DNA of 64,000 nucleotides from Firmicutes bacterium CAG:24053_14 (GTDB taxonomy: Bacteria; Bacillota; Clostridia; Oscillospirales; Oscillospiraceae). The DNA lies in the NCBI GenBank assembly GCA_001916715.1, contig MNSZ01000064.1, positions 62,001 to 126,000 of the forward strand. The letters are read 5' to 3'. Positions within the stretch are counted from its first letter, which is position 1, and each line of letters begins with the position of its first letter. Under the pieces are notes generated by a model, which had not been told where the DNA came from, made no database searches, and saw nothing but the letters and a program-made list of their open reading frames with translations. Below are positions 28,410 through 36,609 of this stretch, piece by piece. The translations under genes and the position numbers were made by a program.

Positions 28410-29075
28410 ATGAAGCACAGCATAAGCGAGTGCATTCCATGCTGGAGCCTGCTTGCCGAAAAGCACAGGCGCAGGCTTCAAGACAACGCGATCTTCCGCA
28501 GCTATAAAAGGAGAGAGCACGTTGTTTTCAAAACGGTGAAAAAGGACGGCATCGTGTTTGTCCTTGAAGGGGGCATAAGAGTTTACCTCGCATCTGACAC
28601 CGGACGCGAGGTGACTCTGTTCCATTTAAAAAAAGGCGATGCGTTTAGCATAATGACGGTCGATAATGCCCTTGAAACGGACGTGATACCGTGCCTCCAG
28701 TCGGATGGCGAAACTACTCTCGCGTATTTGCAGCGGCCTGATATGGCGGTCGTTGCGCATGACGAGTGGCAGATGGCGCTTTTTATTTACGAAACCTGTG
28801 CAAAGAGCGCTCAGGCCATACTTAACAATATTTCTTACTTCGTGTTTAACGATCTGAGGCACTGCATAGCGCGCGAGCTGCTTGAAAAAAGCCGCGAGCT
28901 GAAAACAAATTCGGTTTTTGTGACTCATGAGGAGATCGCAAACAGCCTGGGTACGACACGCGTGGTCATAAGCCGCGAGCTTGATAAGCTGCGTGACCTC
29001 GGCATTATCGGAACCGGACGCGGAAGGATAAATATCCTCGACAGAGCAGCGCTTGAAAAAATAGCAGGTCTGTAA
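28410..29075 (+). CDS. Crp/Fnr-family transcriptional regulator
   Basis: 221 residues. An N-terminal cyclic-nucleotide-type beta-barrel (about 20-110, FVLEGGIRVYLASDTGREVTLFHL) is followed by a dimer helix and a C-terminal winged HTH (FVTHEEIANSLGTTRVVISRELDKLRDLGII). The N-terminus contains C-x2-C (ECIPCW), but a full Fnr four-cysteine set is not evident. GCAGGAG precedes the ATG. It stands directly upstream of a ferredoxin and oleate hydratase and may regulate them in response to redox or fatty acids (inference). Confidence 0.9.
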   Translation: MKHSISECIPCWSLLAEKHRRRLQDNAIFRSYKRREHVVFKTVKKDGIVFVLEGGIRVYLASDTGREVTLFHLKKGDAFSIMTVDNALETDVIPCLQSDGETTLAYLQRPDMAVVAHDEWQMALFIYETCAKSAQAILNNISYFVFNDLRHCIARELLEKSRELKTNSVFVTHEEIANSLGTTRVVISRELDKLRDLGIIGTGRGRINILDRAALEKIAGL

Positions 29076-29106
29076 TAATTGTCTCTCGCACCTTATTCCC
29101 CTCTTA

Positions 29107-29140
29107 CACATCGGCGGCAGAGGGAGCTGTCGCCGATGTG
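29107..29140 (+). terminator. hairpin after the Crp/Fnr gene
   Basis: CACATCGGCGGCAG pairs with CTGTCGCCGATGTG around AGGGAG. Only a short T-run follows, so termination may be partial before the ferredoxin gene. Confidence 0.45.
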
Positions 29141-29165
29141 GCTTTAAACTCGGAAGGACAACACT

Positions 29166-29339
29166 GTGGATACATACTTTGTCAGCGAAAAATGCGTTGG
29201 CTGCGGCGGTTGCCATTCAAGGTGTCCCGTCGGCTGCATCGACGCAGCAAAAAAGCCTCTGATCATTGATAATAGCAGATGCATAGGCTGCGGAGCGTGC
29301 TATTTGGCATGCCCTATAAGAGCCATTGTAAAACGCTGA
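29166..29339 (+). CDS. small 2[4Fe-4S] ferredoxin
   Basis: A 57-residue protein starting at GTG with GGAAGGA 7 nt upstream. Two classic cluster motifs are present: C-x2-C-x2-C-x3-C-P (KCVGCGGCHSRCP, with a further Cys shortly after) and RCIGCGACYLACP. It resembles clostridial bacterial ferredoxins that carry low-potential electrons in the cytoplasm. It lies 61 nt before oleate hydratase, whose FAD must be reduced for activity, so it could be its electron donor (inference). Confidence 0.9.
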   Translation: MDTYFVSEKCVGCGGCHSRCPVGCIDAAKKPLIIDNSRCIGCGACYLACPIRAIVKR

Positions 29340-29400
29340 AACTCCAACGTACCTTACTGCACCATGTGCAGACATAATAAAATTTTTAGGAGGAATCATA

Positions 29401-31176
29401 ATGTATTACAGCAGCGGTAACTACGAGGCATTTGCCACACCGAAAAAGCCGGAAGGCATCGACAAGAAATCTGCCTACATAGTAGGCACCGGCCTTGCAG
29501 GCCTTGCAGCGGCGTGCTTCCTGATCCGTGACGCACAGATGCCCGGCGATCACATTACGCTTTTCGAGCATCTGCCTCTCGCCGGCGGTTCATGCGACGG
29601 CATCTACGACGCAACCAAGGGCTTCATCATGCGCGGCGGACGTGAGATGGATAACCACTTCGAGTGTATGTGGGATCTGTTTAAGTCCATCCCCTCTATC
29701 GTAAATCCCGGCGAGACCGTTTTCTCCGAGTACTATCATCTGAACAAGGAAGACCCGAACTTCTCTCTGTGCCGCGTCACCGAAAAACAGGGCCAGGACG
29801 CGCACACCGACAGAAAGTACGGTCTTACTCCCGGTGCTGCTACCCAGCTGCTGAAGCTGTTCATGTCCACCAACAAGTCCCTCGAGGATAAGAAGATCGA
29901 CGATGTGTTCGACGATGAGTTCTATGCAACGAACTTCTGGACCTACTGGCAGACCATGTTCGCATTTGAAAAATGGCATTCCGCGCTTGAGATGAAGCTG
30001 TATCTGCAGCGCTACATCCACCACATCGACGGTCTGCCCGATCTGAGCGCACTGCGTTTCACTCGCTATAATCAGTATGAATCCATGATCCTGCCCATGT
30101 GCAAGTACATCACCGACCACGGCGGCAAGATCCTTTATGACACGACCGTTACCAATATCGTCTGCGACTGCACCCCCGAAAAGAAGGTCGCAAAGAAAAT
30201 CGAGTACACTCAGGGCGGCGTAGAGAAGGTCATCGACCTCACCGAGGACGATCTCGTTATCTGCACCAACGGCTGCCAGGGCGACGCATCGGCATACGGC
30301 GATAACACCCATGCACCTGTTGTCACCGTTAAGAACGGCGAAGGCCCCTCTATCGAGATGTGGAAGAAGATCGCGGCTCAGGATCCGGCGTTCGGCCGTC
30401 CCGAGAAGTTCTTCGCAGGCATCAAGGAGACCTCGTGGGAATCCTGGACCGTCGATACAGCAAACAAGCAGATCCTCGATGCTATCCAGAAGATCTGCAA
30501 GCGCGATCCTCTGTCCGGCAAGGTCGTCACCGGCGGCATAGTTACCTGCCGCGATTCGAGCTGGCTCGTAAGCTGGACCATCAACCGCCAGGGCCAGTTC
30601 CAGGAGCAGCCGGCAGACCATTGCCTGATCTGGGTCTACGGCCTCAACTGCTGGGACGATGAAGGCGACTTCATCAAAAAGCCCATGTACCAGTGCACCG
30701 GCATTGAGCTTGCTGCAGAGTGGCTGTATCACATCGGCATCCCCGAGGATCAGATCATGGATCTTGCAACCAATGAGTGCAATACCACTCCGTGCATGAT
30801 GCCTTATGTAACCACATTCTTCATGCCCAGAGCCGAGGGTGACCGTCCCAAGGTCGTTCCCGACGGTTCCGTTAACCTTGCATTCGTCGGCCAGTTTGCA
30901 GATACTCCGCGCGACACCGTTTTCACCACCGAGTACTCCATCCGTACCGGTATGGAAGCAGTCTACACGCTGTGCAATGTTGACCGCGGCGTTCCCGAGG
31001 TCTGGGGCTCGGTGTATGATATCCGCGACCTGCTTTATGCAACTAGCAAGCTGCTCGACGGCAAGAAGCCGGCAGAGTTCCTGCTCCCGACCATCATGCC
31101 GATCCTCGGCCTGCTCAAGGAGCCTCTGACGAACAACGTTGTTGCCGATCTGCTCAAGAAGTACAATATAGTATAA
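29401..31176 (+). CDS. ohyA: oleate hydratase (myosin-cross-reactive antigen family)
   Basis: 591 residues, the usual length. The N-terminal FAD fold reads AYIVGTGLAGLAAACFLIRD (about 25-44), followed by GGSCDGIYDATKGFIMRGGREMDNHFECMWD, the family hallmark with the catalytic Glu near the FAD. It adds water to the cis-9 double bond of oleic acid to give 10-hydroxystearic acid, a detoxification seen in gut bacteria. TTAGGAGGAA stands before the ATG. Codon use is strongly biased like gap, suggesting high expression. Terminators follow. Confidence 0.97.
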   Translation: MYYSSGNYEAFATPKKPEGIDKKSAYIVGTGLAGLAAACFLIRDAQMPGDHITLFEHLPLAGGSCDGIYDATKGFIMRGGREMDNHFECMWDLFKSIPSIVNPGETVFSEYYHLNKEDPNFSLCRVTEKQGQDAHTDRKYGLTPGAATQLLKLFMSTNKSLEDKKIDDVFDDEFYATNFWTYWQTMFAFEKWHSALEMKLYLQRYIHHIDGLPDLSALRFTRYNQYESMILPMCKYITDHGGKILYDTTVTNIVCDCTPEKKVAKKIEYTQGGVEKVIDLTEDDLVICTNGCQGDASAYGDNTHAPVVTVKNGEGPSIEMWKKIAAQDPAFGRPEKFFAGIKETSWESWTVDTANKQILDAIQKICKRDPLSGKVVTGGIVTCRDSSWLVSWTINRQGQFQEQPADHCLIWVYGLNCWDDEGDFIKKPMYQCTGIELAAEWLYHIGIPEDQIMDLATNECNTTPCMMPYVTTFFMPRAEGDRPKVVPDGSVNLAFVGQFADTPRDTVFTTEYSIRTGMEAVYTLCNVDRGVPEVWGSVYDIRDLLYATSKLLDGKKPAEFLLPTIMPILGLLKEPLTNNVVADLLKKYNIV

Positions 31177-31212
31177 GTAAAAAGTCAGTGTTGCCCCCGA
31201 TTTGCTGTGTCC

Positions 31213-31290
31213 GGCGGATGAACGGTTCATCATCCGCCGACCGGGGAAACGGAGGTTTAGGGTGCGGCTCTCCCACGCCGCACCCTTTTT
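31213..31290 (+). terminator. tandem terminator hairpins of ohyA
   Basis: GGCGGATGA/TCATCCGCC (31213-31238) is followed by a second stem GGGTGCGGC/GCCGCACCC (31260-31285) with T5. Confidence 0.8.
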
Positions 31291-31309
31291 ATATGCTTTA
31301 TAATTTAGT

Positions 31310-31342
31310 AAAAAAACAGTTCATGCAAATGAACTGTTTTTT
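31310..31342 (-). terminator. terminator of the copper operon
   Basis: AAAAAACAGTTCAT pairs with ATGAACTGTTTTTT around GCAA. On the minus strand it directly follows the stop of the SafE-type gene and ends in T6. Confidence 0.8.
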
Positions 31343-32243
31343 ATATCATTCTTATTCCCATTGATAAAAGGATAAGCCCGAGGCTTACGATGAGAACAGT
31401 GCTGACCTTGAGAATATATTTGTTGTACTTTGCGGGCACAAGCGCGCCGAATGCGCCGAATGCAAGCATGAATACGCAGGTTCCAAGTCCAAATGCGAAC
31501 ATACTCTCGGCACCCTTTGCGGCAGAGCCTGAGGCTGCGGCAAAAAGCCACATGCTTGCCAGTGCACCGCAGGGCATGAGACCCGTCAGCAATCCGATGA
31601 CAAGAGGCCGCCCGCCTTTGAATCTGCACGGCTTTGTGAGCTCGGGGCTTATCTGCCTGAGAAACGGAACGCCCCACATCATAAGTCCTATAATCACGAC
31701 CAGACCGCCGCAGATCGTAAAGAGCATGCTCTTAAACTGTGTATCGTAAGTTATTACCGTGCCGATGGCCCCAAAAACCGCTCCGACGACCGTGTAGCTG
31801 AGCAGCCTGCCGGCATTGTAGGCAACTGCGTTTTTCTGCGTCAGCATAATTCCGCCGCACATGCCGATGCAGTGTACACCCGACAACAGCCCAATGACAA
31901 ACAAAACGCCGAAACCGGCACCGGATTCCGCCTGCGGCACATTGACAAGCCCCGTGAGCCATGGCAGGGCAAAATACAAAACAATAACGCTCGCAGCGCC
32001 GATCATGTCGGATATAAGTCCGCTTTTGCCGCTGCCGACGGGGTATCCGATATCCGAAAGCGCGGCTTTTATCTCGCCTGGCGTTATAATATCCGGGTCG
32101 TACTGCGCCGTGACGCTGCTTTTGCGGTAGCTTGCCCTGCACGTCAAAATGCCGCGCCTGTGCGTTATTTTCCGCGCGATCTCATCCTCGCACTGCGGAC
32201 ATACCATGCCATCTACTTTTTCTGCAAAAACTTCACTTCTCAA
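31341..32243 (-). CDS. HMA domain fused to a SafE/DsbD-like membrane protein
   Basis: 300 residues. Residues 1-70 are a heavy-metal-associated domain with GMVCPQC (C15, C18). The rest is a six-helix SafE/UreH-like membrane domain with GVHCIGMCGGIML and GLMPCGALASMW, both Cys motifs that could handle copper. The TTG start at 32243 overlaps the P-type ATPase stop by 11 nt; GAGG lies about 10 nt upstream. As the ATPase next door has no HMA domain, this protein may supply copper to it or take copper from it in the membrane (inference). Confidence 0.85.
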   Translation of the reverse strand: MRSEVFAEKVDGMVCPQCEDEIARKITHRRGILTCRASYRKSSVTAQYDPDIITPGEIKAALSDIGYPVGSGKSGLISDMIGAASVIVLYFALPWLTGLVNVPQAESGAGFGVLFVIGLLSGVHCIGMCGGIMLTQKNAVAYNAGRLLSYTVVGAVFGAIGTVITYDTQFKSMLFTICGGLVVIIGLMMWGVPFLRQISPELTKPCRFKGGRPLVIGLLTGLMPCGALASMWLFAAASGSAAKGAESMFAFGLGTCVFMLAFGAFGALVPAKYNKYILKVSTVLIVSLGLILLSMGIRMI

Positions 32244-33846
32244 TATTCTTCAACCTCAGAGAATTAAGTAAAACACCGTTTGAACTAAGCGACATTGCCG
32301 CCGCGGCTATTGACGGGTTCACAATACCGGCAGCGGCTATCGGGATGCATATAATATTGTATATGACCGCCCAAACGAGGTTCTGCCGGATTATCTTCAT
32401 GGTGCCCTTTGAAAGTCGGAATATCAGCGGCACCGCGCAGATGCTGCCGCCGGCTATCATAACGTCGGCAGAGTCTATTGCAATATCGGTTCCGCTTCCG
32501 ACGGCAATGCCGATATCGGCGCAGACAAGAGCGGGGGAGTCGTTGATCCCGTCGCCGACCATGGCAACGTGCCGCCCCTCGGCCTGAAGCTTTTTGACCG
32601 CATCGGCCTTGCCCGAGGGCTTGACCTCCCAGATGACGTTTTCAATGCCGAGAAGCCCGGCAACGCGCTTTGCCTTTTCTTCCTTGTCACCGCTTATCAT
32701 CCAGACGTCGATGCCTGAGGCTTTGAGCTTTTCTACCGCGTCCTTTGCGTCGGAACAAATGATCTCGCCGTCGTCGGCCATGCCGCAGGTCAGGGTGCCG
32801 GTTTTGTCGAAAATAACGGTGTCGGTCTTATAGGCTCGCTCAAGCTGCTCGCCGCCGCGGAAAAGAATACCCAGTTCCGCCGCGCGTCCGGAGCCTGTCC
32901 TGATCACCGTGGGCGTCGCAAGGCCGAGCGCGCACGGGCAGGCAATGACAAGCGTGGCGCACACGCAGTTTACCGCCTGCGCAAGGTTACCCTTATCCGC
33001 GAAAAAGTACCAGCGGCAGAACACCGCCGCGGCGATGATCACGACAATGGGAACAAACACGGTGGCGATCCTATCGGCAAGCCTTGCGATCGGCGCTTTT
33101 TCGCTTTGCGCATTGCTTACGATGTCGATTATCTGCTGAAGCATTGTTGTTTTGCCGATGCTGCCGCATGAGAGCAGCACCTGCCCGTCGCGGCATAGCG
33201 TTCCGCAATACAGTGTATCGCCCGGCTGCTTTCGTATCAGCTCGCTTTCTCCGGTCAGCATGGATTCATCGGCAAAGCACTCACCGTCGGAGATAACGCC
33301 GTCTATCGGAATATGGTCGCCTGAGCGTATAACGATGCTGTCCGACGGCAGAATTTCGTTCAGGCCGACCTCAAGCTCGGTGCTGCCGCGGAGTATGTGC
33401 GCCGTTTCGGGCTGGAGGCTTATAAGCCTGCGTATGGCGGCCGAGGCCTCGTAGCGCGAGGTCGTCTCCATGTATTTTCCGAACAGGATCAGCGACAGCA
33501 GCACACACTCGGAAAGAAAATACAGCTTCGTGTTGTGGTACACCGTGAATGTTATGTACGCAGAGTAGGCGTATATTATGGTCGTTGACAGCGCAACGAG
33601 AAAGTCCATGCCGAGGATCTTTTGCCTCAGCGCCCTGTAAGCGCCTTTGTAGAAATACATTCCCGGCCAGAACTGAACGACCGTGGCCAGCAAAAACTGA
33701 ATAAGCGGACGCAGACTCCACATAAGCGGCATGGTGAAAAGGACGCTTATGCAAAGCGTCCTTAAAAGCGCCAGCCTGCCGTGTGCCTCGCTCTCCTCGT
33801 CGCCGCAGGCAGGGCAGGATACATACAGACCGTTATTTTGCCGCAT
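32233..33846 (-). CDS. copper P1B-type ATPase lacking the N domain
   Basis: 537 residues against 730-830 for CopA. Present are an N-terminal C-x2-C (SCPACG, no HMA fold), the actuator loop LTGES (197-201), the metal site CPC (303-305), phosphorylation DKTGTLT (D347), GDGIND (431-436), YN in helix 7 and MSLSSNGV in helix 8, the P1B-1 copper signature. Between D347 and GDGIND there are only 84 residues, where CopA has about 195. DKTGTLT runs almost straight into the P-domain segment DAVEKLKASGIDVWMISGD, so the ATP-binding N domain with its HP motif is absent. ATP use is therefore doubtful or unusual. The ATG at 33846 overlaps the previous stop by 14 nt. Confidence 0.85.
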   Translation of the reverse strand: MRQNNGLYVSCPACGDEESEAHGRLALLRTLCISVLFTMPLMWSLRPLIQFLLATVVQFWPGMYFYKGAYRALRQKILGMDFLVALSTTIIYAYSAYITFTVYHNTKLYFLSECVLLSLILFGKYMETTSRYEASAAIRRLISLQPETAHILRGSTELEVGLNEILPSDSIVIRSGDHIPIDGVISDGECFADESMLTGESELIRKQPGDTLYCGTLCRDGQVLLSCGSIGKTTMLQQIIDIVSNAQSEKAPIARLADRIATVFVPIVVIIAAAVFCRWYFFADKGNLAQAVNCVCATLVIACPCALGLATPTVIRTGSGRAAELGILFRGGEQLERAYKTDTVIFDKTGTLTCGMADDGEIICSDAKDAVEKLKASGIDVWMISGDKEEKAKRVAGLLGIENVIWEVKPSGKADAVKKLQAEGRHVAMVGDGINDSPALVCADIGIAVGSGTDIAIDSADVMIAGGSICAVPLIFRLSKGTMKIIRQNLVWAVIYNIICIPIAAAGIVNPSIAAAAMSLSSNGVLLNSLRLKNIEK

Positions 33847-34339
33847 TTTTAAGCTTCCTGTACTCTTTGAAGCATATTGCCGAGCAGGGCAGGCAGAACA
33901 TGGGGATGTGGAACAAAAGCACCCAGCTGAGCCAATCGACGCCCTGATAGAACACGCCGTCATAGGTGACGCCCTTTATAAGATCAAAATAGGAAAAATT
34001 CCATACGCCCCAGTTGCCGGTGAACGAGCCGCACAGGTGAATGATAAGAAACGACGCCGTAGTGAAAACTCCGGCGACTGCGCCGACAAGCGTTGCCGAG
34101 GCTCTTGCACTTCTTGCAAGAAACAGCGTGACCACCGGCAGCACATACACCGTCAGATTCAGCGCCCAAAGCGACAGGGGAATGGTGTAGCCCCAGTTAT
34201 AAGCCTGACGGATGTGATCTCCGTCGTGTATGAGTATCGCGATGAGCATGATAACGGTGCAGACGGTAAGCGTTTTTATAACCTTTTTGTCAAGCTTCGT
34301 GTCAAGCAGCTTGACGGCTTTTGCCTCTTTTTCTGACAT
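33833..34339 (-). CDS. membrane protein of unknown function in the copper operon
   Basis: 168 residues with about four hydrophobic segments. The motif HDGDHIRQ in the first loop and IHLCGSFTGNW, then FHIPMFCLPCSAICF near the end, give His, Asp and paired Cys that could bind metal. I recognise no family. The ATG at 34339 has AGGAGGAG 7 nt upstream. It is the first gene of a three-gene operon with the ATPase and the HMA-SafE protein, directly behind a strong regulated promoter. Confidence 0.75.
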   Translation of the reverse strand: MSEKEAKAVKLLDTKLDKKVIKTLTVCTVIMLIAILIHDGDHIRQAYNWGYTIPLSLWALNLTVYVLPVVTLFLARSARASATLVGAVAGVFTTASFLIIHLCGSFTGNWGVWNFSYFDLIKGVTYDGVFYQGVDWLSWVLLFHIPMFCLPCSAICFKEYRKLKNAAK

Positions 34340-34373
34340 GTCTGTTCTCCTCCTAAATCGTGGTATGTTAAAA

Positions 34374-34445
34374 TTGACCACTTGGTAAATTTAAATTAGC
34401 ACGATCGCGAGGGAATGTCAACAGTTTTATTGACCGAATGGTAAA
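34374..34445 (-). promoter_or_regulatory. copper operon promoter flanked by two TetR-like operators
   Basis: On the minus strand TTGACA (34416-34421), 17-nt spacer, TAATTT (34393-34398). Two near-identical 16-bp imperfect palindromes flank it: TTTACCATTCGGTCAA (34430-34445), just upstream of -35, and TTTACCAAGTGGTCAA (34374-34389), at the start site. The pattern TTnACC-N4-GGTnAA is typical of TetR-family operators. Binding to both would block or loop the promoter. Confidence 0.7.
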
Positions 34446-34525
34446 TTTCTTCTGATTATGTATCCTCTCTATGCAAGGGCATTTTAATTTCTGCTTAACA
34501 AAGAACTGATAGCTAAAAAGAAAAA

Positions 34526-34550
34526 CTCCGAACGTAATCGTTCGGAGCTT
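34526..34550 (-). terminator. terminator of the tRNA array
   Basis: CTCCGAACG pairs with CGTTCGGAG. On the minus strand the stem is followed by T5-C-T5 and lies just after tRNA-Cys. Confidence 0.8.
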
Positions 34551-34553
34551 TTT

Positions 34554-34628
34554 TGGAGGCGTCACCCGGATTTGAACCGGGGAATCGCGGATTTGCAGTC
34601 CGCTGCCTTACCACTTGGCTATGACGCC
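34554..34628 (-). tRNA. tRNA-Cys (GCA)
   Basis: Cloverleaf on the minus strand with acceptor GGCGTCA/TGACGCC, anticodon GCA in CTGCAAA and GGTTCAAATCC T-arm. The 3' CCA is encoded. Confidence 0.95.
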
Positions 34629-34634
34629 ATATTA

Positions 34635-34665
34635 GTTTGCAGGCTTTTTAATGCAGCCTGCAAAC
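34635..34665. other. spacer hairpin between tRNA-Cys and tRNA-Gly
   Basis: GTTTGCAGGCT pairs with AGCCTGCAAAC. It lies in the longer spacer of the array and may help processing. No T-run follows in the direction of transcription. Confidence 0.4.
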
Positions 34666-34671
34666 ATTTTT

Positions 34672-34747
34672 TGGAGCGGGCAACGAGACTCGAACTCGCT
34701 ACCTCCACCTTGGCAAGGTGGCGCTCTACCGGATGAGCTATGCCCGC
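34672..34747 (-). tRNA. tRNA-Gly (GCC)
   Basis: Acceptor GCGGGCA/TGCCCGC, anticodon GCC in TTGCCAA, T-arm GAGTTCGAGTCTC, encoded CCA. Confidence 0.95.
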
Positions 34748-34750
34748 AAA

Positions 34751-34826
<76 letters not shown>

Positions 34827-34840
34827 GTATGCTGATAAAA

Positions 34841-34917
34841 TGGTGGGAACAACTGGACTCGAACCAGTGACCCCCTGCTTGTAAGGCAGGTGCTCTAACC
34901 AGCTGAGCTATGCTCCC
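34841..34917 (-). tRNA. tRNA-Val (TAC)
   Basis: Acceptor GGGAGCA/TGTTCCC, anticodon TAC in CTTACAA, GGTTCGAGTCC T-arm, discriminator A and encoded CCA. It is first in the array Val-Phe-Gly-Cys. Confidence 0.95.
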
Positions 34918-34934
34918 TCATCAGCGGCTTGTTT

Positions 34935-34963
34935 ATTATACTAAAGCTGACCCGAATTGTCAA
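34935..34963 (-). promoter_or_regulatory. consensus promoter of the tRNA array
   Basis: On the minus strand TTGACA (34958-34963), exactly 17 nt, TATAAT (34935-34940). Its -35 overlaps the stop codon of the upstream Hsp33 gene. Confidence 0.9.
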
Positions 34964-35862
34964 CAACAATTTTGAGTTTTTTGATCACTTTTTGCCTGCT
35001 TAAGAAGATCGGAAATGTCGTCGGGAGTAAAAGTGTACACCGTATCGCAGAACTGGCAGCTGACGTCAACGTCCTTGCCTTCGTTGACCATGCTCTCAAG
35101 CTCATCCTTGCCGATGCCGAGGATGGCGCTTGCAACGCGCTCACGGCTGCATTTGCAGCGATAGCCTATCTCATCCTCGCCGACTATGTGATGCTCAAGC
35201 CCTTTGAGCACCTGCTCGAACACCGCTTCAAGCCCATCCTCGGCAAGTATGGTCGTCAGTGCGTCCATCATGGTGATGTTCTCTTCCAGCTTGTCTATAA
35301 GCTCATCCGGAGCGCCGGGCATGAGCTGCACGATGAAGCCGCCGGCGGATTTGATGCTAAGATCGGTGTTGACCAGAACTCCAAGCCCGCAGGCGGCCGG
35401 TATCTGCTCGCTTTCGAGCATGTATGCCGTCAGATCCTCGGCTATCTCACCGGAAACGAGCTGCGTTGAGCCTATATACGGCTCCTTGAGACCGATATCA
35501 CGGCTGACGGTTATCATGCCGTCGCGCCCGACTGCTCCACCGACGTTGAGCTTGCCGTCCTGACGGAGAGGAAGTTCGACCGATGGGTTTGTCACATAGC
35601 CGCGCACGAAGCCGGCACTGTCTGAAACGGCAATGACGCTGCCAATCGGGCCGCCGCCGTTAATGCGTATAGTCAGGCTGCCGTCATCCTCCTTCATCAT
35701 GTTGCCGAGCATGGATGCTGCACACAGCGTCCTGCCGAGAGCTGCCGCTGTAGTAGGCGTGCAGCCGTGGATATCCTTCGCGCGCTGCACCGTGGCCTTC
35801 GCGCTGACTGCCGACATTTTAATAAAGCCGTCGCCGGCTGTTGCTCTGAGAATCCTGTCCAT
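34960..35862 (-). CDS. hslO: Hsp33 redox-regulated chaperone
   Basis: 300 residues, full length. Hsp33 is a cytoplasmic holdase switched on by oxidation when its zinc-bound cysteines form disulfides. The C-terminal zinc motif reads C-K-C (YRCKCS) and C-x2-C (SCQFCDTVY), and the N-terminal half has the typical HGCTPTTAAALGRTLCAASMLG. GAGGT lies 6 nt before the ATG. A tRNA promoter is embedded in its 3' end. Confidence 0.96.
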   Translation of the reverse strand: MDRILRATAGDGFIKMSAVSAKATVQRAKDIHGCTPTTAAALGRTLCAASMLGNMMKEDDGSLTIRINGGGPIGSVIAVSDSAGFVRGYVTNPSVELPLRQDGKLNVGGAVGRDGMITVSRDIGLKEPYIGSTQLVSGEIAEDLTAYMLESEQIPAACGLGVLVNTDLSIKSAGGFIVQLMPGAPDELIDKLEENITMMDALTTILAEDGLEAVFEQVLKGLEHHIVGEDEIGYRCKCSRERVASAILGIGKDELESMVNEGKDVDVSCQFCDTVYTFTPDDISDLLKQAKSDQKTQNCC

Positions 35863-35871
35863 TGTGTTACC

Positions 35872-36609
35872 TCAATAAATGCTTGTGTTTTTTGCCGATA
35901 TGAACATTCTGCCCCTGTCGCCCTGCGGACAGTCGGAGAAAAACTCGACCTGCTCAAAGCCCGATTTTTCGAGCATGGCTTTGAGCGCCTCGGGCGAGTG
36001 GGCGTATTCGACGTGCTCCTCGCATTCGCGCTGCCACAGCTTGCCGCGCCGGGAGAACAGATCCATTCCGTACAGAAGCGTGTTATCCTCCTCAGAAAAA
36101 TCCGCGCGCCAGAGGCAGAGCACATCGTCTGTCTCGTCCACAAAAATCTCGCCGTCGAGCGCCCTGAAGCTCTCCGGCGTTTTGATATCGAATATAAAAA
36201 GTCCGTACGGCCGCACAAAAAGGTGCAGCCTGTCGAATACGCGGCCGAGCTTATCGGGGGAGATGTAGTTTATCCCGTCGAGCGAGCAGTAGGCCGCGTC
36301 TACCGTACCGTAAAGATCAAGCTCGCATGCATCCTGACACAGATACAAAGGCACGATCTCCGCGTCCGAAGCTTTGCCGGAGGCCTGCATGAGCATATCC
36401 GCCGAAGCATCGACAGCGATCATTTCGTATCCGCGGTGCGCCATGAGCGCGGTGAGCGTACCCGTGCCGCAGCAGAGATCGAGAAGCGTTTTAAACTCGC
36501 CGCCGTCAAAGTTAAACCGTTCCTCGTAGAAGTCGGCAAACTCGCCGTAGGGGATATCGCCGGTGAGCGTGTCGTACCAAAGCGACAGCGGCCCGTAGGA
36601 GGAAGCCAT
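35872..36609 (-). CDS. class I SAM-dependent methyltransferase
   Basis: 245 residues. Motif I LLDLCCGTGTLTALMAHRGYEMIAVD (about 43-67) and motif II-like VDAAYCSLDGINY identify a Rossmann methyltransferase of the small-molecule/ubiE-like type. The start overlaps the stop of the YerC-like gene (TGATG), so the two are coupled. Substrate unknown. Confidence 0.9.
   Translation of the reverse strand: MASSYGPLSLWYDTLTGDIPYGEFADFYEERFNFDGGEFKTLLDLCCGTGTLTALMAHRGYEMIAVDASADMLMQASGKASDAEIVPLYLCQDACELDLYGTVDAAYCSLDGINYISPDKLGRVFDRLHLFVRPYGLFIFDIKTPESFRALDGEIFVDETDDVLCLWRADFSEEDNTLLYGMDLFSRRGKLWQRECEEHVEYAHSPEALKAMLEKSGFEQVEFFSDCPQGDRGRMFISAKNTSIY

Noticed and set aside
29590..31233. 547-codon open frame antisense to oleate hydratase
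   Set aside because: A shadow of the biased codon use of ohyA; no ribosome site and low-complexity composition.
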